A stretch of DNA of 64,000 nucleotides from positions 35,833 to 99,832 of the forward strand of contig CAZEAP010000013.1 in the NCBI GenBank assembly GCA_964510315.1, read 5' to 3'. Below are positions 50,233 through 59,635 of this stretch, piece by piece; positions within the stretch are counted from its first letter, which is position 1; each line of letters begins with the position of its first letter. This DNA comes from CAZEAP01 sp964510315 (GTDB taxonomy: Bacteria > Planctomycetota > Brocadiia > SM23-32). The notes under the pieces are model-generated. The model saw nothing but the letters and a program-made list of their open reading frames with translations. It was not told where the DNA came from and did no database searches. The translations under genes and the position numbers were made by a program.

Positions 50233-52131
50233 ATGGGTGAGGACTACCAGCAGACGCTGCGGGACGGACTGGACGAGGGGAATTACCGTAAACTGACGGC
50301 GCTCGCCAACCCGAAGCTCCACCGCTTCGTGGCCGATTTCCTCCAGCTATGCCGGCCCGACTCCGTCTTCGTGGCCACCGACGACCCGGAGGACATCGCC
50401 TACGTGCGGCGCCGCGCCGTCGAGCGGGGGGAAGAGCGTGAGCTGGCCGGCTCCGGCCACACGGTCCACTGGGACGGATACCACGACCAGGCCCGCGACA
50501 AGGAGAACACCTGCTACCTGCTGCCGGCCGGACGCGACCTGGGCGAAAGGCTCAACACCGTCGACAAGGACGAGGGCGTGCAGGAGGTCCGCGATTACCT
50601 CGCCGGCAGCATGGCCGGCAAGGAGATGTACGTCCGCTTCTTCTGCCTGGGGCCGGTCAACTCGGAGTTCTCCATCCCCTGCGCCCAGATTACCGACTCC
50701 GCCTACGTGGCCCACAGCGAGGACATACTCTATCGGCAGGGCTACGAGATGTTCCGCAGCATCGGTGACTCGGAGGACTTCTTCCGCTTCATCCACAGCG
50801 CCGGTGAACTGGAGCCCTCGGGCGGCGAAGAGGACGGCGCCCCCGTCAGCAAGCACGTCGATAAGAGGCGCATCTACATCGACCTCGACGAGAACCTCGT
50901 CTACAGCACCAACACCCAGTACGGCGGCAACACCATCGGGCTGAAAAAGCTGGCCCTCCGCCTGGCCATCCAGCGTGCCTCCAGGGAAGGCTGGCTGGCC
51001 GAGCACATGCTGGTGATGGGCGTTAACGGCACGGGCGGGCGCACGACCTACTTCACCGGTGCCTTCCCCAGCGCCTGCGGCAAGACCTCCACCGCCATGG
51101 TCCCGGGGGAAAGCGTCATCGGAGACGACATCGCATACCTGCGGAAGCGCGCCGGCAGAATCTGGGCGGCCAACGTCGAGAACGGCATCTTCGGCATCAT
51201 CCGGGACGTCAACTCCGAGAACGACCCCACCATCTGGGAGGTCCTCAATTCCCCCGGGGAGATCATCTTCTCCAACGTCCTGGTCACCCCCGAGGGCGTG
51301 CCCTACTGGCTGGGCAAAGACGGCCCCTGCCCGGAGGAAGGGATCAACCACTCCGGCCGGTGGTACCCCGGCAAGACCGACGCCGACGGCAAGGAGATCA
51401 CGCCGTCCCACCGGAACGCCCGCTACACCGTTCACCTGGGCTCCCTGCCCAACTGCGATCCCCAACTGGAGGAGCCGGAGGGCGTGCCGGTGGGGGGCAT
51501 CATCTACGGGGGCCGGGACAGCGACACCTGGGTTCCGGTGGAGCAGGCATTCGACTGGACCCACGGCATCGTCACCAAGGGGGCCAGCCTGGAGTCGGAA
51601 ACCACCGCCGCAACGCTCGGCAAAGAGGGCGTCCGCAAGTTCAACCTCATGGCCATCATGGACTTCGTGGCCATCCCGCTGGAGCGCTACCTGCAGAGCA
51701 ACCTTCAGTTCGTGGAAGACCTCCAGGAGCCGCCCCTGGTCTTCGGCGTCAATTACTTCCTGAAGGACGAGGAAGGAAGCTTCCTGAACGCCATAGCGGA
51801 CAAGAGGGTCTGGCTGAAGTGGATGGAACTCCGGGTCAACGGGGACGCAGGTGCCATCGAGACGCCGACAGGGCTCATACCGGAGTATGAGACGCTCCGG
51901 GAGCTTTTTGCCCGCGTCCTGGACAAGGACTACCCGCGGGAGGACTATCTCACCCAGTTCTGCACGCGGGTGGCCGAGCACCTCCAGAAGATCGAGCGGA
52001 TAGAGAATATCTACCGCACCCAGGTGGACAACACCCCGGAGGTCCTCTTCGAGGTCCTGGCCGAGCAGCGGCAGCGTCTCGAACAAGCCCGTTCCCGACA
52101 CGGCGACCCCATTCCCCCCGTCGCTTACTGA
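50233..52131 (+). CDS. pckG: Phosphoenolpyruvate carboxykinase (GTP)
   Basis: The 632-residue enzyme is of the GTP-dependent type, interconverting oxaloacetate and PEP with GTP/GDP. It acts in gluconeogenesis or anaplerosis. The kinase-1 P-loop reads FPSACGKTS with the reactive Cys. RTTYFTGAFPSACGKTSTAM and GDDIAYLRKR carry Mn and nucleotide contacts. FGVNYFLKDEEGSFLNAIADKRVWLKWME is conserved in the C-terminal third. Length fits the family (about 600-640). The start is ATG after GAATACC with little ribosome-site signal. It is transcribed from its own promoter at 50043-50070 and probably ended at 52133-52166. Confidence 0.96.
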   Translation: MGEDYQQTLRDGLDEGNYRKLTALANPKLHRFVADFLQLCRPDSVFVATDDPEDIAYVRRRAVERGEERELAGSGHTVHWDGYHDQARDKENTCYLLPAGRDLGERLNTVDKDEGVQEVRDYLAGSMAGKEMYVRFFCLGPVNSEFSIPCAQITDSAYVAHSEDILYRQGYEMFRSIGDSEDFFRFIHSAGELEPSGGEEDGAPVSKHVDKRRIYIDLDENLVYSTNTQYGGNTIGLKKLALRLAIQRASREGWLAEHMLVMGVNGTGGRTTYFTGAFPSACGKTSTAMVPGESVIGDDIAYLRKRAGRIWAANVENGIFGIIRDVNSENDPTIWEVLNSPGEIIFSNVLVTPEGVPYWLGKDGPCPEEGINHSGRWYPGKTDADGKEITPSHRNARYTVHLGSLPNCDPQLEEPEGVPVGGIIYGGRDSDTWVPVEQAFDWTHGIVTKGASLESETTAATLGKEGVRKFNLMAIMDFVAIPLERYLQSNLQFVEDLQEPPLVFGVNYFLKDEEGSFLNAIADKRVWLKWMELRVNGDAGAIETPTGLIPEYETLRELFARVLDKDYPREDYLTQFCTRVAEHLQKIERIENIYRTQVDNTPEVLFEVLAEQRQRLEQARSRHGDPIPPVAY

Positions 52132-52132
52132 C

Positions 52133-52166
52133 GCGGCGGGATGCCGCCTGCGCAGGGCCGTTTTTT
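52133..52166 (+). terminator. Probable rho-independent terminator of pckG
   Basis: GCGGC and GCCGC separated by GGGAT form a stem directly after the stop codon, followed further on by CCG and six T. The stem to T-tract distance is longer than ideal, so the prediction is moderate. Confidence 0.5.
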
Positions 52167-52319
52167 CCGCGTCTCGCCTCCCCGCCTCCAAGGGCGCCGG
52201 CAGCCCCTCAAGCCGCCCCCACGGCGCCCGCCGGCCTTTCCCTTTACTTGAGCCCTCCGGATTTCGTAAGAACGACCCTGCGGGAACAGCGTCGCAGTCG
52301 GCAAGCACCCGCCCCCGAG

Positions 52320-53222
52320 ATGGCCGAAAACAACGACAGGGACCGGACGGTCATGGAACTGCTGAACGCCGCCACGAATCGGCTCCGAGAGGCGGGAGTG
52401 GAGAATCCCCGACTGGACGCCGAACTACTGCTGGCGGAGGCCACCGGCCGGACCCGCGCCGAACTGCTGGCCCGGGCCGAACAGGCGCTGGACCCGCCCA
52501 CCCGCAGGCGCTTCCTCCGGCTCGCCCTGCGTCGAGCGGCCCGCGAGCCGCTCCAATACCTGCTGGGAAAGTGGGAGTTCTACGGGCGGAGTTTTTTCCT
52601 CTCCCCCGCCGTTCTGGTCCCGAGACCAGAAACGGAAGTGGTCGTGGAGGCCTGCCTGGAGAAACTGTTCCCGGGGGAGGGCCGCTGGGCCGCCGACGTC
52701 GGGACCGGGAGCGGGGTCATCGCACTGACCCTCGCCCTGGAACGGCCCGAGCTGCGGGTCATCGCCACCGACACCGATCAGGAAGCGCTCGAAATCGCGG
52801 CGCTCAACGCCGAGAAGCACGGCGCCCGGGAGCGAGTCCACTTCGCCAGGGGCGACCTGACCGCCCCGGTCCCCCGTTGCCTGCCGGACGAGGTGCGGGG
52901 TCTCGACCTGCTGGTTTCCAATCCCCCCTACGTGCCGACCGGGCGCCTGTGCGGCCTACAGCCGGAGGTGAGCCGCTTTGAACCTCGTCGTGCGCTGGAC
53001 GGGGGACCGGACGGATTGAGCGTGATCCGGCGCCTGATCCCGAGCGCCGGCCCCCTCCTGCTGCCGGGCGGATGGCTGGTGCTGGAGATCGGCGGCGACC
53101 AGGCGGCCCGAGTTGCGGAACTGATCCGCCGGACCGGAGAGTTCGAGCCCCGGAGCATAGAGGTCCGCGCCGACGCCGCGGGGAAGGACAGGGTGATCTG
53201 CGCGCGCAGAGGAGACGGATGA
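52320..53222 (+). CDS. prmC: Release factor glutamine methyltransferase PrmC
   Basis: The 300-residue protein methylates Gln of the GGQ motif in peptide-chain release factors. The N-terminal helical part shows GVENPRLDAELLLAEATGRTRAELLARAEQAL and REPLQYLLGKWEFYGRSF. The SAM-binding domain contains VGTGSGVIALTLALERP and the substrate motif SNPPYVP. ATG 52320 is taken; TTG 52248 (24 more residues) and ATG 52353 are possible. The stop overlaps the murA ATG (ATGA). Confidence 0.94.
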   Translation: MAENNDRDRTVMELLNAATNRLREAGVENPRLDAELLLAEATGRTRAELLARAEQALDPPTRRRFLRLALRRAAREPLQYLLGKWEFYGRSFFLSPAVLVPRPETEVVVEACLEKLFPGEGRWAADVGTGSGVIALTLALERPELRVIATDTDQEALEIAALNAEKHGARERVHFARGDLTAPVPRCLPDEVRGLDLLVSNPPYVPTGRLCGLQPEVSRFEPRRALDGGPDGLSVIRRLIPSAGPLLLPGGWLVLEIGGDQAARVAELIRRTGEFEPRSIEVRADAAGKDRVICARRGDG

Positions 53223-54532
53223 GGGGAGACGAGAAGACAATGGAAGAGCTGATCATCCGGGGTGGCTCGCCTCTGCGCGGAACCGTGCAGGCCAGCGGCG
53301 CCAAGAACGCCGCCCTGCCCGTCATGGCCGCCTCTCTGCTGACTGAAGGCGTCACCGTGCTGCACAGGGTGCCCCGCCTCCGCGACGTCGCCACCATGGT
53401 CGCCCTGATGCGTGGACTCGGAGCGGAAGTGGAATGGGTCGGTCCCGCCAGCCTGCGACTCCGGGGCGACACGGTGGAGTGCACGGCGCCCTCCCCCGGT
53501 CTGGTCTGCCGGATGCGGGCCAGCGTCTGCGTGCTGGGACCCCTGCTGGCCCGTCACGGGCGGGCCACGCTGGCCCGACCCGGCGGCTGCACACTCGGCC
53601 CCCGGCCCATCGACCTGCACCTGAAGGGGCTGCGGGCGCTGGGAGCGCGGATCGAGGAGAGGCCGGACTACCTGACCGCCGGTGCCGAGGAGTTGCGGGC
53701 GGCGGACATCCATCTTGCCGGCCCCCGCGGGTCCACCGTACTGGGGACGGCCAACGTCCTCATGGCGGCCACGGCGGCCAGGGGGCGCACCGTCATCCGC
53801 TGCGCCGCCAGGGAACCGGAGATTCAGGACCTGGCGCGCTTCCTGGTGGCCTGCGGTGCACAAATCCGGGGGATCGGTACCCCTACCCTGACCATCACGG
53901 GCAGTTCCCGGCTTCGGGGAGTCGAACACCAGTTGATCCCCGACCGAATCGAAGCAGCCACGTTCCTGGCCGCCGGTGTCGCCACGAGAGGCGGCGTCCG
54001 GGTGGAAGGAGCCCGGCCGGAGTACCTGCGGGCCACCCTGCGCAGCCTCCGCGCCGCCGGTGCCCGCGTGGGGATAACCCCGGAGGGCGTGGAGGCCCGT
54101 TGCGACGGCCCGCTTCGGGCGGTGGACCTGACGACCGGCCCCTACCCGGGACTCCCAACCGACGTGCAGCCCCAGCTCAGCACCCTGCTGTGCCTGGCGC
54201 GGGGCTCCGGCCTGGTCCATGAGCGGGTATATCCCGAACGCTTTGCGCACGTGGAGCCGTTGCGGGCAATGGGCGCCCGCATCGTGCGCGACGGCCCCCG
54301 TGCACGCATCAGAGGGAAGGGGGCCCTGAGGGGGACGCCGGTGCGGGCGCCCGACATCCGCGCCGGAGCCGCCCTGGTTGTGGCCGGGCTGGCCGCCCAC
54401 GGCGTCACTACCATCAGCGGCGTGGACCAGATCGACAGGGGCTACCAGGACCTGGAAACCCGCCTGCGGGCGCTCGGAGCCGACATCCGCCGCCGGGCCC
54501 GCCGTGGCCGAGCGGCACGCAAGTCGGCCTGA
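53219..54532 (+). CDS. murA: UDP-N-acetylglucosamine 1-carboxyvinyltransferase
   Basis: The 437-residue enzyme makes the first committed peptidoglycan precursor from UDP-GlcNAc and PEP. Repeated EPSP-like blocks are clear: IIRGGSPLRGTVQASGAKNAALPVMAA near the start and RASVCVLGPLLARHGRATLARPGGCTLGPRPIDLHLKG. In the latter, the Cys of GGC is the fosfomycin-target residue. A second start (ATG 53240) would give 430 residues. The ATG at 53219 is preferred because it overlaps the prmC stop and has GAGGAG at five bases. Presence of an intact murA shows that the organism makes peptidoglycan. The C-terminal Arg-rich tail is unconserved. Confidence 0.95.
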   Translation: MRGDEKTMEELIIRGGSPLRGTVQASGAKNAALPVMAASLLTEGVTVLHRVPRLRDVATMVALMRGLGAEVEWVGPASLRLRGDTVECTAPSPGLVCRMRASVCVLGPLLARHGRATLARPGGCTLGPRPIDLHLKGLRALGARIEERPDYLTAGAEELRAADIHLAGPRGSTVLGTANVLMAATAARGRTVIRCAAREPEIQDLARFLVACGAQIRGIGTPTLTITGSSRLRGVEHQLIPDRIEAATFLAAGVATRGGVRVEGARPEYLRATLRSLRAAGARVGITPEGVEARCDGPLRAVDLTTGPYPGLPTDVQPQLSTLLCLARGSGLVHERVYPERFAHVEPLRAMGARIVRDGPRARIRGKGALRGTPVRAPDIRAGAALVVAGLAAHGVTTISGVDQIDRGYQDLETRLRALGADIRRRARRGRAARKSA

Positions 54533-54570
54533 CAGCCGGGGCACCCTCCCGCCCCACCCACGCCGAACCA

Positions 54571-54599
54571 TTGCATCCCCCGGGGGTAGTCCTTACAGT
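54571..54599 (+). promoter_or_regulatory. Possible sigma-70 promoter for the S55 peptidase gene
   Basis: TTGCAT (54571-54576), a 17-base spacer and TACAGT (54594-54599), about 65 bases before the ATG at 54664. Confidence 0.4.
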
Positions 54600-54663
54600 A
54601 ATGAGGACCTCGCGGAGCCGAGGGCAGATGCACGTTGACCCCAAGTGGAGTTCGGCGGGAGAG

Positions 54664-56571
54664 ATGAGAGCCCGATCCCTACTTGTTCGATGGGGCGCGG
54701 CGATTGCGCTGGCTGCACTCGTCGCCGCAGGCGCGCTCCAGGCAAAAGGGCTGCCCCCGGTGATGCCGGTCACCGAAGTCAAGGCCGGCATGACCGGTTA
54801 CGGCCTGACCACACTGGAGCCCGGCAAGGTCCAGCGATTTCCGGTCGAGGTGCTGGGGGTCATGCGGGGGTGGTACCCGAAGGGTCACCTCGTCCTGGTG
54901 CGTCTCAGCGGGCCCGTCATCGACGAGGCGGGCACGGTGGCGGGCATGAGCGGCAGCCCCATCTACGTGGAGGACAAGCTGGTCGGCGCCCTCGCCTACA
55001 GTTGGTCTTTCAGTAAGACGCCGATTGCCGGCGTGACGCCGGCAGAGGAGATGCTGCACCAGCGCGAACTGACCGACGCAACGGAGGAGGACGCCGGAGC
55101 GGCCGCCTGCTCAGCCGCAGCCATGCGGGACCGCGCCGCCCGCTTCGCGGCCCACCTGACCTCCGGTGACACGTGGCTGGACCGGGAGCATCTGGAGAGG
55201 GCCATCGCCCGCGTCATTCGCCCCTTCCTGCCGGGGGGGCCGGGAGCGGGCGTTGCGGAGGTGCGGGGGACGGGCCCGGCGGACCTGCCGACTCCGGCGG
55301 AGATGAGACCCCTGCCTCTGCCGCTGGCGGTGACCGGTGGCGGCGGAACCGGTCATCTGCTATCCGCTCTCGAAGAGGCATGGCTGGCGCCGGTTCAGGC
55401 GTCCGCAGTCGCCAGGGAGGACCTCGCGGAAGCAGAGCTGCAGCCCGGCGCTCCGGTGGGAGTGCAGATGGTCAGCGGAGACATGGACGTCACTGCCACC
55501 GGCACGCTGACCTGGGTGGACGGGGACCGGATCGCCGCCTTCGGCCACCCCATGCTGAGCGCCGGCCGGGTCAACCTGCCCCTGGTGTTGGGACGGGTGA
55601 AAGCCGTGGTGCCGTCGCTCTACCGCTCCTTCCGCCTTACCGGAGCGGGTCCGGTCATCGGCCGTGTCACCGAGGACAGGGACTCGGCCGTGCTGGGCCG
55701 CCTGGGGGAGGAGGCGCCGACTTTTCCGTGCTCTGTAGAGGTATCCGGCGCGGTGGAGGACCGATACGAATACCGCATCGCCGGTTACTGGCGGACGGCT
55801 CCTTTCTTCACGCTCCTGGCGGCGGCATACAGCAGCGCCCGGTGGCAGGGGCAGGGCGGTCGTTACACGGCGGAGGCGAAAGTCGAAATCGAGCTTAAGG
55901 GCCGGGATGAACCACTGGTGCTGGACAACGTCTTCGCCACGTCCTCCCCTTCACTGCCGGCCTTCCAGCTCGTCGGCATGCCGCTGGCAAGCCTCCTGAC
56001 GAATCCCTTCGAGGAAGTCCAGGTCGCCGGCGTCAAATACAGCATCGATCTCCGCAGGGGTTTCGAGGCGGCCCTGATCAAGTCCGTGCGCACCGAACGC
56101 TTCCGGGTGGAGCCCGGCGAAGAGATCGACCTCCTGGTCACCGTGCAGAAATGGCGGGGCGGGGAAGAAGTAAAAAGGGTACCGCTCCGAGTACCCCCCA
56201 CCGCTCAGCCCGGCAGCCGGGTCAGGGTGCTGGTCTGCGACGCACTCACCAGCATGATGCTCGACGCCAGCCTGGACCCCGGCTTCTACGCGCCCAGGAG
56301 CCTGGACGCCCTGCTGGCGACGCTGCGGGAGATGGAGCCCAACCGGAACCTGCTGGTGCGCGCGGCCTTCGTGGAGAGAGGCGTCCGATACCGGGGAGAG
56401 GCGCTTCCCGAACTTCCCGCTTCGGTTCTGAACGTCATGCAGTTCGGCGGCGCCGGACGGGCCGTGGTCCTGGCCACCGAAGAGGTGGAATCCGTCCCCA
56501 CTCCCTGGGTGCTGGAGGGGTCGGAGTCGCTGAATCTCCGCATAGCCGAACCGGAATCCCATAGACCCTGA
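54664..56571 (+). CDS. SpoIVB-type S55 peptidase domain protein, exported
   Basis: The 635-residue protein has a signal peptide (LLVRWGAAIALAALVAAGALQA). Then comes a S55 (SpoIVB) domain: EVKAGMTGYGLTTLEPG, VEVLGVMRGW, LSGPVIDEAGTVAGMSGSPIYV and TPAEEM. The Ser of GMSGSPIY is the expected nucleophile. In sporulating Firmicutes SpoIVB triggers sigma-K processing, but such proteins also occur in planctomycetes without spores. The remaining 450 residues contain a second SpoIVB-like GHPMLSAGRVNLPL block and a beta-rich C-terminal part. The ATG at 54664 has GGGAG upstream; ATGs at 54601 and 54628 are less likely. The next gene begins 22 bases later. Confidence 0.85.
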   Translation: MRARSLLVRWGAAIALAALVAAGALQAKGLPPVMPVTEVKAGMTGYGLTTLEPGKVQRFPVEVLGVMRGWYPKGHLVLVRLSGPVIDEAGTVAGMSGSPIYVEDKLVGALAYSWSFSKTPIAGVTPAEEMLHQRELTDATEEDAGAAACSAAAMRDRAARFAAHLTSGDTWLDREHLERAIARVIRPFLPGGPGAGVAEVRGTGPADLPTPAEMRPLPLPLAVTGGGGTGHLLSALEEAWLAPVQASAVAREDLAEAELQPGAPVGVQMVSGDMDVTATGTLTWVDGDRIAAFGHPMLSAGRVNLPLVLGRVKAVVPSLYRSFRLTGAGPVIGRVTEDRDSAVLGRLGEEAPTFPCSVEVSGAVEDRYEYRIAGYWRTAPFFTLLAAAYSSARWQGQGGRYTAEAKVEIELKGRDEPLVLDNVFATSSPSLPAFQLVGMPLASLLTNPFEEVQVAGVKYSIDLRRGFEAALIKSVRTERFRVEPGEEIDLLVTVQKWRGGEEVKRVPLRVPPTAQPGSRVRVLVCDALTSMMLDASLDPGFYAPRSLDALLATLREMEPNRNLLVRAAFVERGVRYRGEALPELPASVLNVMQFGGAGRAVVLATEEVESVPTPWVLEGSESLNLRIAEPESHRP

Positions 56572-56593
56572 AGACCTCCCTGTGGAGGCCAAA

Positions 56594-58708
56594 ATGCGGA
56601 AACTCGCCCGCTGCGCGCTCGTCGTCCTTATCCTGATGGCTTTTTGCCACACGCTCCACGCCGAAACGTGGACCACCGGCGGCGCAAAGCAGTTCGCCGC
56701 CGGGCAACTGGACGGCGTCTCGGTCCTCTCCACCGGCGAAGTGAGGCTCGCCCCGGAGACGGAGAAGATCGAGGGATTGCAGGCCGAGTTCGTCTGGGAC
56801 GTGGAAGCCGCCCCCGACGGCGCTCTCTACGTGGGAACCGGCTCTCCGGGCGGCCTCTATGAGCTGCGCGACGGCGCCCTCAAGGAGCTTCGCAAGCTGG
56901 AGAAACAGCACCTGCTCAGCGTGTTGCCCCTGCCGGGCGGCGGGGTCCTGGCGGGCACCGCCCCGGAGGGTCGAATACTGCGCATCGCCGCCGACGGCGA
57001 GGTGTCGATTCTCACCGAACTGGAGGACGCCTACATCTGGGACATGGCCCTCGGCCCGGATGGACAGATCTACTGCGCTACGGGACCGGAAGGCCGGTTG
57101 CTCGAATGCAGCCCGAAGGGCGAGTGTCGCACGCTGCTGGAGGTCGAGCAGAAGCACTTGATGTGCGTGGCCGTGGCCCCCGACGGGTCAATCTACGTCG
57201 GCTCAGCGCCGGACGGGTTCGTCTACCTGGTCACCGAGGGCGGCACGCGGCTGATCTATGACGCCGACGAAGCGGAGATCCACGACCTGATCGTGGCCGA
57301 AGACGGCACCATCTACGCCTGCACGGCCACCGCCGCCCGGGAAGGGAGCAGGCGGCCGCAACCCGGCCAGGCGCAACCTCCCGGCGCCCCGCAGCAACCC
57401 TCCTCTGCGCCGCCCCCACCCCAGATACCCGTGGAGGGAGCGCCAAAGGGCCGCAACAGCGTCTACCGCATAGTCCCGGGGCGGGGAGCCGTTCGAATCG
57501 CCGCCTTCGACAAGGTATTCCTGCTCAGCCTGGCGCTGTTCGACGGCCGCCTGCTGGTGGGCACCGGGCCGGGCGGTCGGCTCATGGCCGTTGAGCCGGA
57601 CGAGACGCAGAGCGTGCTGGACGAGTTCGACGTCGCCCACATCACCGCCATGGCCGTGGGACCGAACGGCGATGCGGTGCTGGGAACCTCAAACCCCGGG
57701 GGACTGATGCGCCTCCACGCGGGCAATCGGTCCGAGGGCACCCTCCTGAGCAAACCGTTCGACGCCGGCTACCTGGCCCGCTGGGGGCAAATCTGGTGGG
57801 AGCACACCGTCCGCCGCGGACAGCAGATCCGCCTGCGCCTGCGCACGGGGAACTCCTCGGAACCCGACGATTACTGGAGCGACTGGTCCGAGTGGTCCGC
57901 CGAACGTGCGGGGGAGAAGAGCGGCGTCCCGCCCGGAAGATTTGCCCAGTTCGCCGCGCGCCTGGCGGCCAATCCCCAAGACGGCTCTCCCCGGCTGTGG
58001 CGGGTGGCCGTGAGCTACCGCCAGGTCAACCGCCGGCCCCGCATCGCCGACATCACCTTCGACGGTGTCTCACTGCTGAAGAAGGAGGGCGACGGTAACT
58101 CCCGCTCCCCGCGCAGCCCAAATCAGCGCGCACAGTCCCAGGAGCGCTCGCCCACCGCCACCATCGAATGGAAGGCCACCGACCCGAACGATGACGAGCT
58201 GGCCTTCGACCTCTACTACCGGGGGATGGACGAAGCCCGCTGGAAGGTCCTCGAGGAAGACGTCCGGGGCGAGAGGAAGTACCAGTGGGATACCTCCCGG
58301 GTTCCGGCCGGGCGGTATGCGCTGCGGCTGATCGCCCGCGACAACACGGACCGTCCGGCGGCGGAGGCCCTCTCCGAGGAGAAGGTGACCCCGCCGATCG
58401 TGATCGACAACCGGCTCCCGGCCATAGTCGAACTAAAAGCTCAGCCACAGCCGAACAACTCCTACAAACTGACCGGCGCCGCTCGGGACAACCTCAGCCG
58501 CATAACCCGGATACAGGTCAGCCGGAACTCCGAGGACTGGGAGGCGGTCTTCCCCACCGACGGCATCTTCGACTCGCCGGCCGAGAAGTTCGCCTACCAC
58601 ACCGGTGCGCTGGAGCCGGGAGAGCACGTCTTCGTCTTCGCCGCCACCGACGAAAGCCATAACGTCGGAAGCGGCAAGATCGTTGTCACCGTCCGCCCCG
58701 GAAACTGA
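56594..58708 (+). CDS. Secreted beta-propeller protein with C-terminal Ig-like domain
   Basis: The 704-residue product has a signal peptide (ARCALVVLILMAFCHTLHA) and repeated blades of a SMP-30/YVTN-like propeller. Blade motifs such as VAVAPDGSIYVGSAPDGFVYLV, DLIVAEDGTIYACTATA and MAVGPNGDAVLGTSNPGGLMRL recur. A Pro/Gln-rich loop at about 255-285 interrupts the propeller. The C-terminal 200 residues carry fibronectin-like beta sandwiches (ATDPNDDELAFDLYYRGMDEARWKVLEEDV). GGAGG lies five bases before the ATG. It probably shares a transcript with the S55 peptidase gene upstream; a joint cell-surface role is inferred. Confidence 0.8.
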   Translation: MRKLARCALVVLILMAFCHTLHAETWTTGGAKQFAAGQLDGVSVLSTGEVRLAPETEKIEGLQAEFVWDVEAAPDGALYVGTGSPGGLYELRDGALKELRKLEKQHLLSVLPLPGGGVLAGTAPEGRILRIAADGEVSILTELEDAYIWDMALGPDGQIYCATGPEGRLLECSPKGECRTLLEVEQKHLMCVAVAPDGSIYVGSAPDGFVYLVTEGGTRLIYDADEAEIHDLIVAEDGTIYACTATAAREGSRRPQPGQAQPPGAPQQPSSAPPPPQIPVEGAPKGRNSVYRIVPGRGAVRIAAFDKVFLLSLALFDGRLLVGTGPGGRLMAVEPDETQSVLDEFDVAHITAMAVGPNGDAVLGTSNPGGLMRLHAGNRSEGTLLSKPFDAGYLARWGQIWWEHTVRRGQQIRLRLRTGNSSEPDDYWSDWSEWSAERAGEKSGVPPGRFAQFAARLAANPQDGSPRLWRVAVSYRQVNRRPRIADITFDGVSLLKKEGDGNSRSPRSPNQRAQSQERSPTATIEWKATDPNDDELAFDLYYRGMDEARWKVLEEDVRGERKYQWDTSRVPAGRYALRLIARDNTDRPAAEALSEEKVTPPIVIDNRLPAIVELKAQPQPNNSYKLTGAARDNLSRITRIQVSRNSEDWEAVFPTDGIFDSPAEKFAYHTGALEPGEHVFVFAATDESHNVGSGKIVVTVRPGN

Positions 58709-58747
58709 GAGAGGCATCCCGCCTGTTTGGGCGGCGTCCCGGGTGCC

Positions 58748-59320
58748 TCACGACTGCTCTTCGGTCTCTTCGGCGATCTGATCGAGGGAGCGGCCGGTAA
58801 GTGCCGAGTCGGGCTCGGACTTGGTGATGTGGGTCTCCCGGTCGGCATGCTCGTCCTTCATCTTTATGAGCAGCCAGTTCTTCTCGCCCCGGCCCTTCAT
58901 CTGGATCAGGGCCCACCCGCCTTTGAGCTTCTCCCCGCGAATGCGGACCTCGACGTGACCATCCTCCAGAGCCTCACCCAAGGGTTTGTCCTTCATGTTC
59001 TCGAAGGTTCCCCTGTCCCACACCATGACCGTCCCCCCGCCGTATTCTTCATCCGGGATGCCCCCTTCGAAGTCGGCGTAATCCAGCGGATGGTCTTCGG
59101 TGCGCACGGCCAGGCGCTTGTCGGACGGATTCAGGGAAGGCCCCTTGGGCACCGCCCAGGACAGCAGCGCGCCGTCGTGCTCCAGCCGCAGATCGTAGTG
59201 CAGGCGGCTGGCGTCGTGTTTCTGTATCACGTAGAGGTTCCCCTCGCCCTCCGCGGCGGAGGCGTCCGGTTCGGGCGTGCTCTCGAAGTCCCGCTTCTCG
59301 GCGTACTCATCCAGGCTCAT
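58748..59320 (-). CDS. Stand-alone LigD-type 3'-phosphoesterase domain
   Basis: The 190-residue protein is the phosphoesterase module of bacterial NHEJ ligase LigD: LYVIQKHDASRLHYDLRLEHDGALLSWAVPKGP, HPLDYADFEGGIPDEEYGGGTVMVWDRGTF and KGGWALIQMKGRGEKNWLLIKMKDE. His and Asp in KHDASRLHYDLRLE bind the metal that resects 3'-ribonucleotides or phosphates at DNA ends. No Ku, ligase or primase gene is next to it. The ATG at 59320 is preceded by a minus-strand promoter with a perfect TATAAT. Confidence 0.92.
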   Translation of the reverse strand: MSLDEYAEKRDFESTPEPDASAAEGEGNLYVIQKHDASRLHYDLRLEHDGALLSWAVPKGPSLNPSDKRLAVRTEDHPLDYADFEGGIPDEEYGGGTVMVWDRGTFENMKDKPLGEALEDGHVEVRIRGEKLKGGWALIQMKGRGEKNWLLIKMKDEHADRETHITKSEPDSALTGRSLDQIAEETEEQS

Positions 59321-59365
59321 TCACGATTTCTCCCCACAGTGATACCAATTCCGGCGGGAAGCCGA

Positions 59366-59394
59366 ATTATATGCCGCCGCCAGGGTGTGGGCAA
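59366..59394 (-). promoter_or_regulatory. Sigma-70 promoter for the phosphoesterase gene
   Basis: On the minus strand TTGCCC (59389-59394), a 17-base spacer and TATAAT (59366-59371); the ATG lies about 40 bases downstream of the expected start. Confidence 0.65.
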
Positions 59395-59440
59395 CGTCGC
59401 TGACCGAAGACATCTGCACCGGCCTGACAGCCCCTTAAGG

Positions 59441-59468
59441 TTGCGCATGGGAGGAGATTGCGTATAAT
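59441..59468 (+). promoter_or_regulatory. Sigma-70 promoter for the YebC gene
   Basis: TTGCGC (59441-59446), a 16-base spacer and a perfect TATAAT (59463-59468). The leader is about 160 bases. The gap 59321-59635 contains this and the divergent promoter; no further gene is visible there. Confidence 0.65.
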
Positions 59469-59635
59469 AAACCTTGCGCATCGACTCCAAAGGAAAAGTC
59501 TGGTTGCCTTGAGCATCTGTCCACCCACCGGCCGCTTTGTGCAACACCTGACCGCCAAGGAGAAGCCGCCTCCGTCCGGCACAAGTTCCTGAGCCGCTTC
59601 CCCGCGTCGAACTTCAGTCGAACGAGAGGAGAAAA

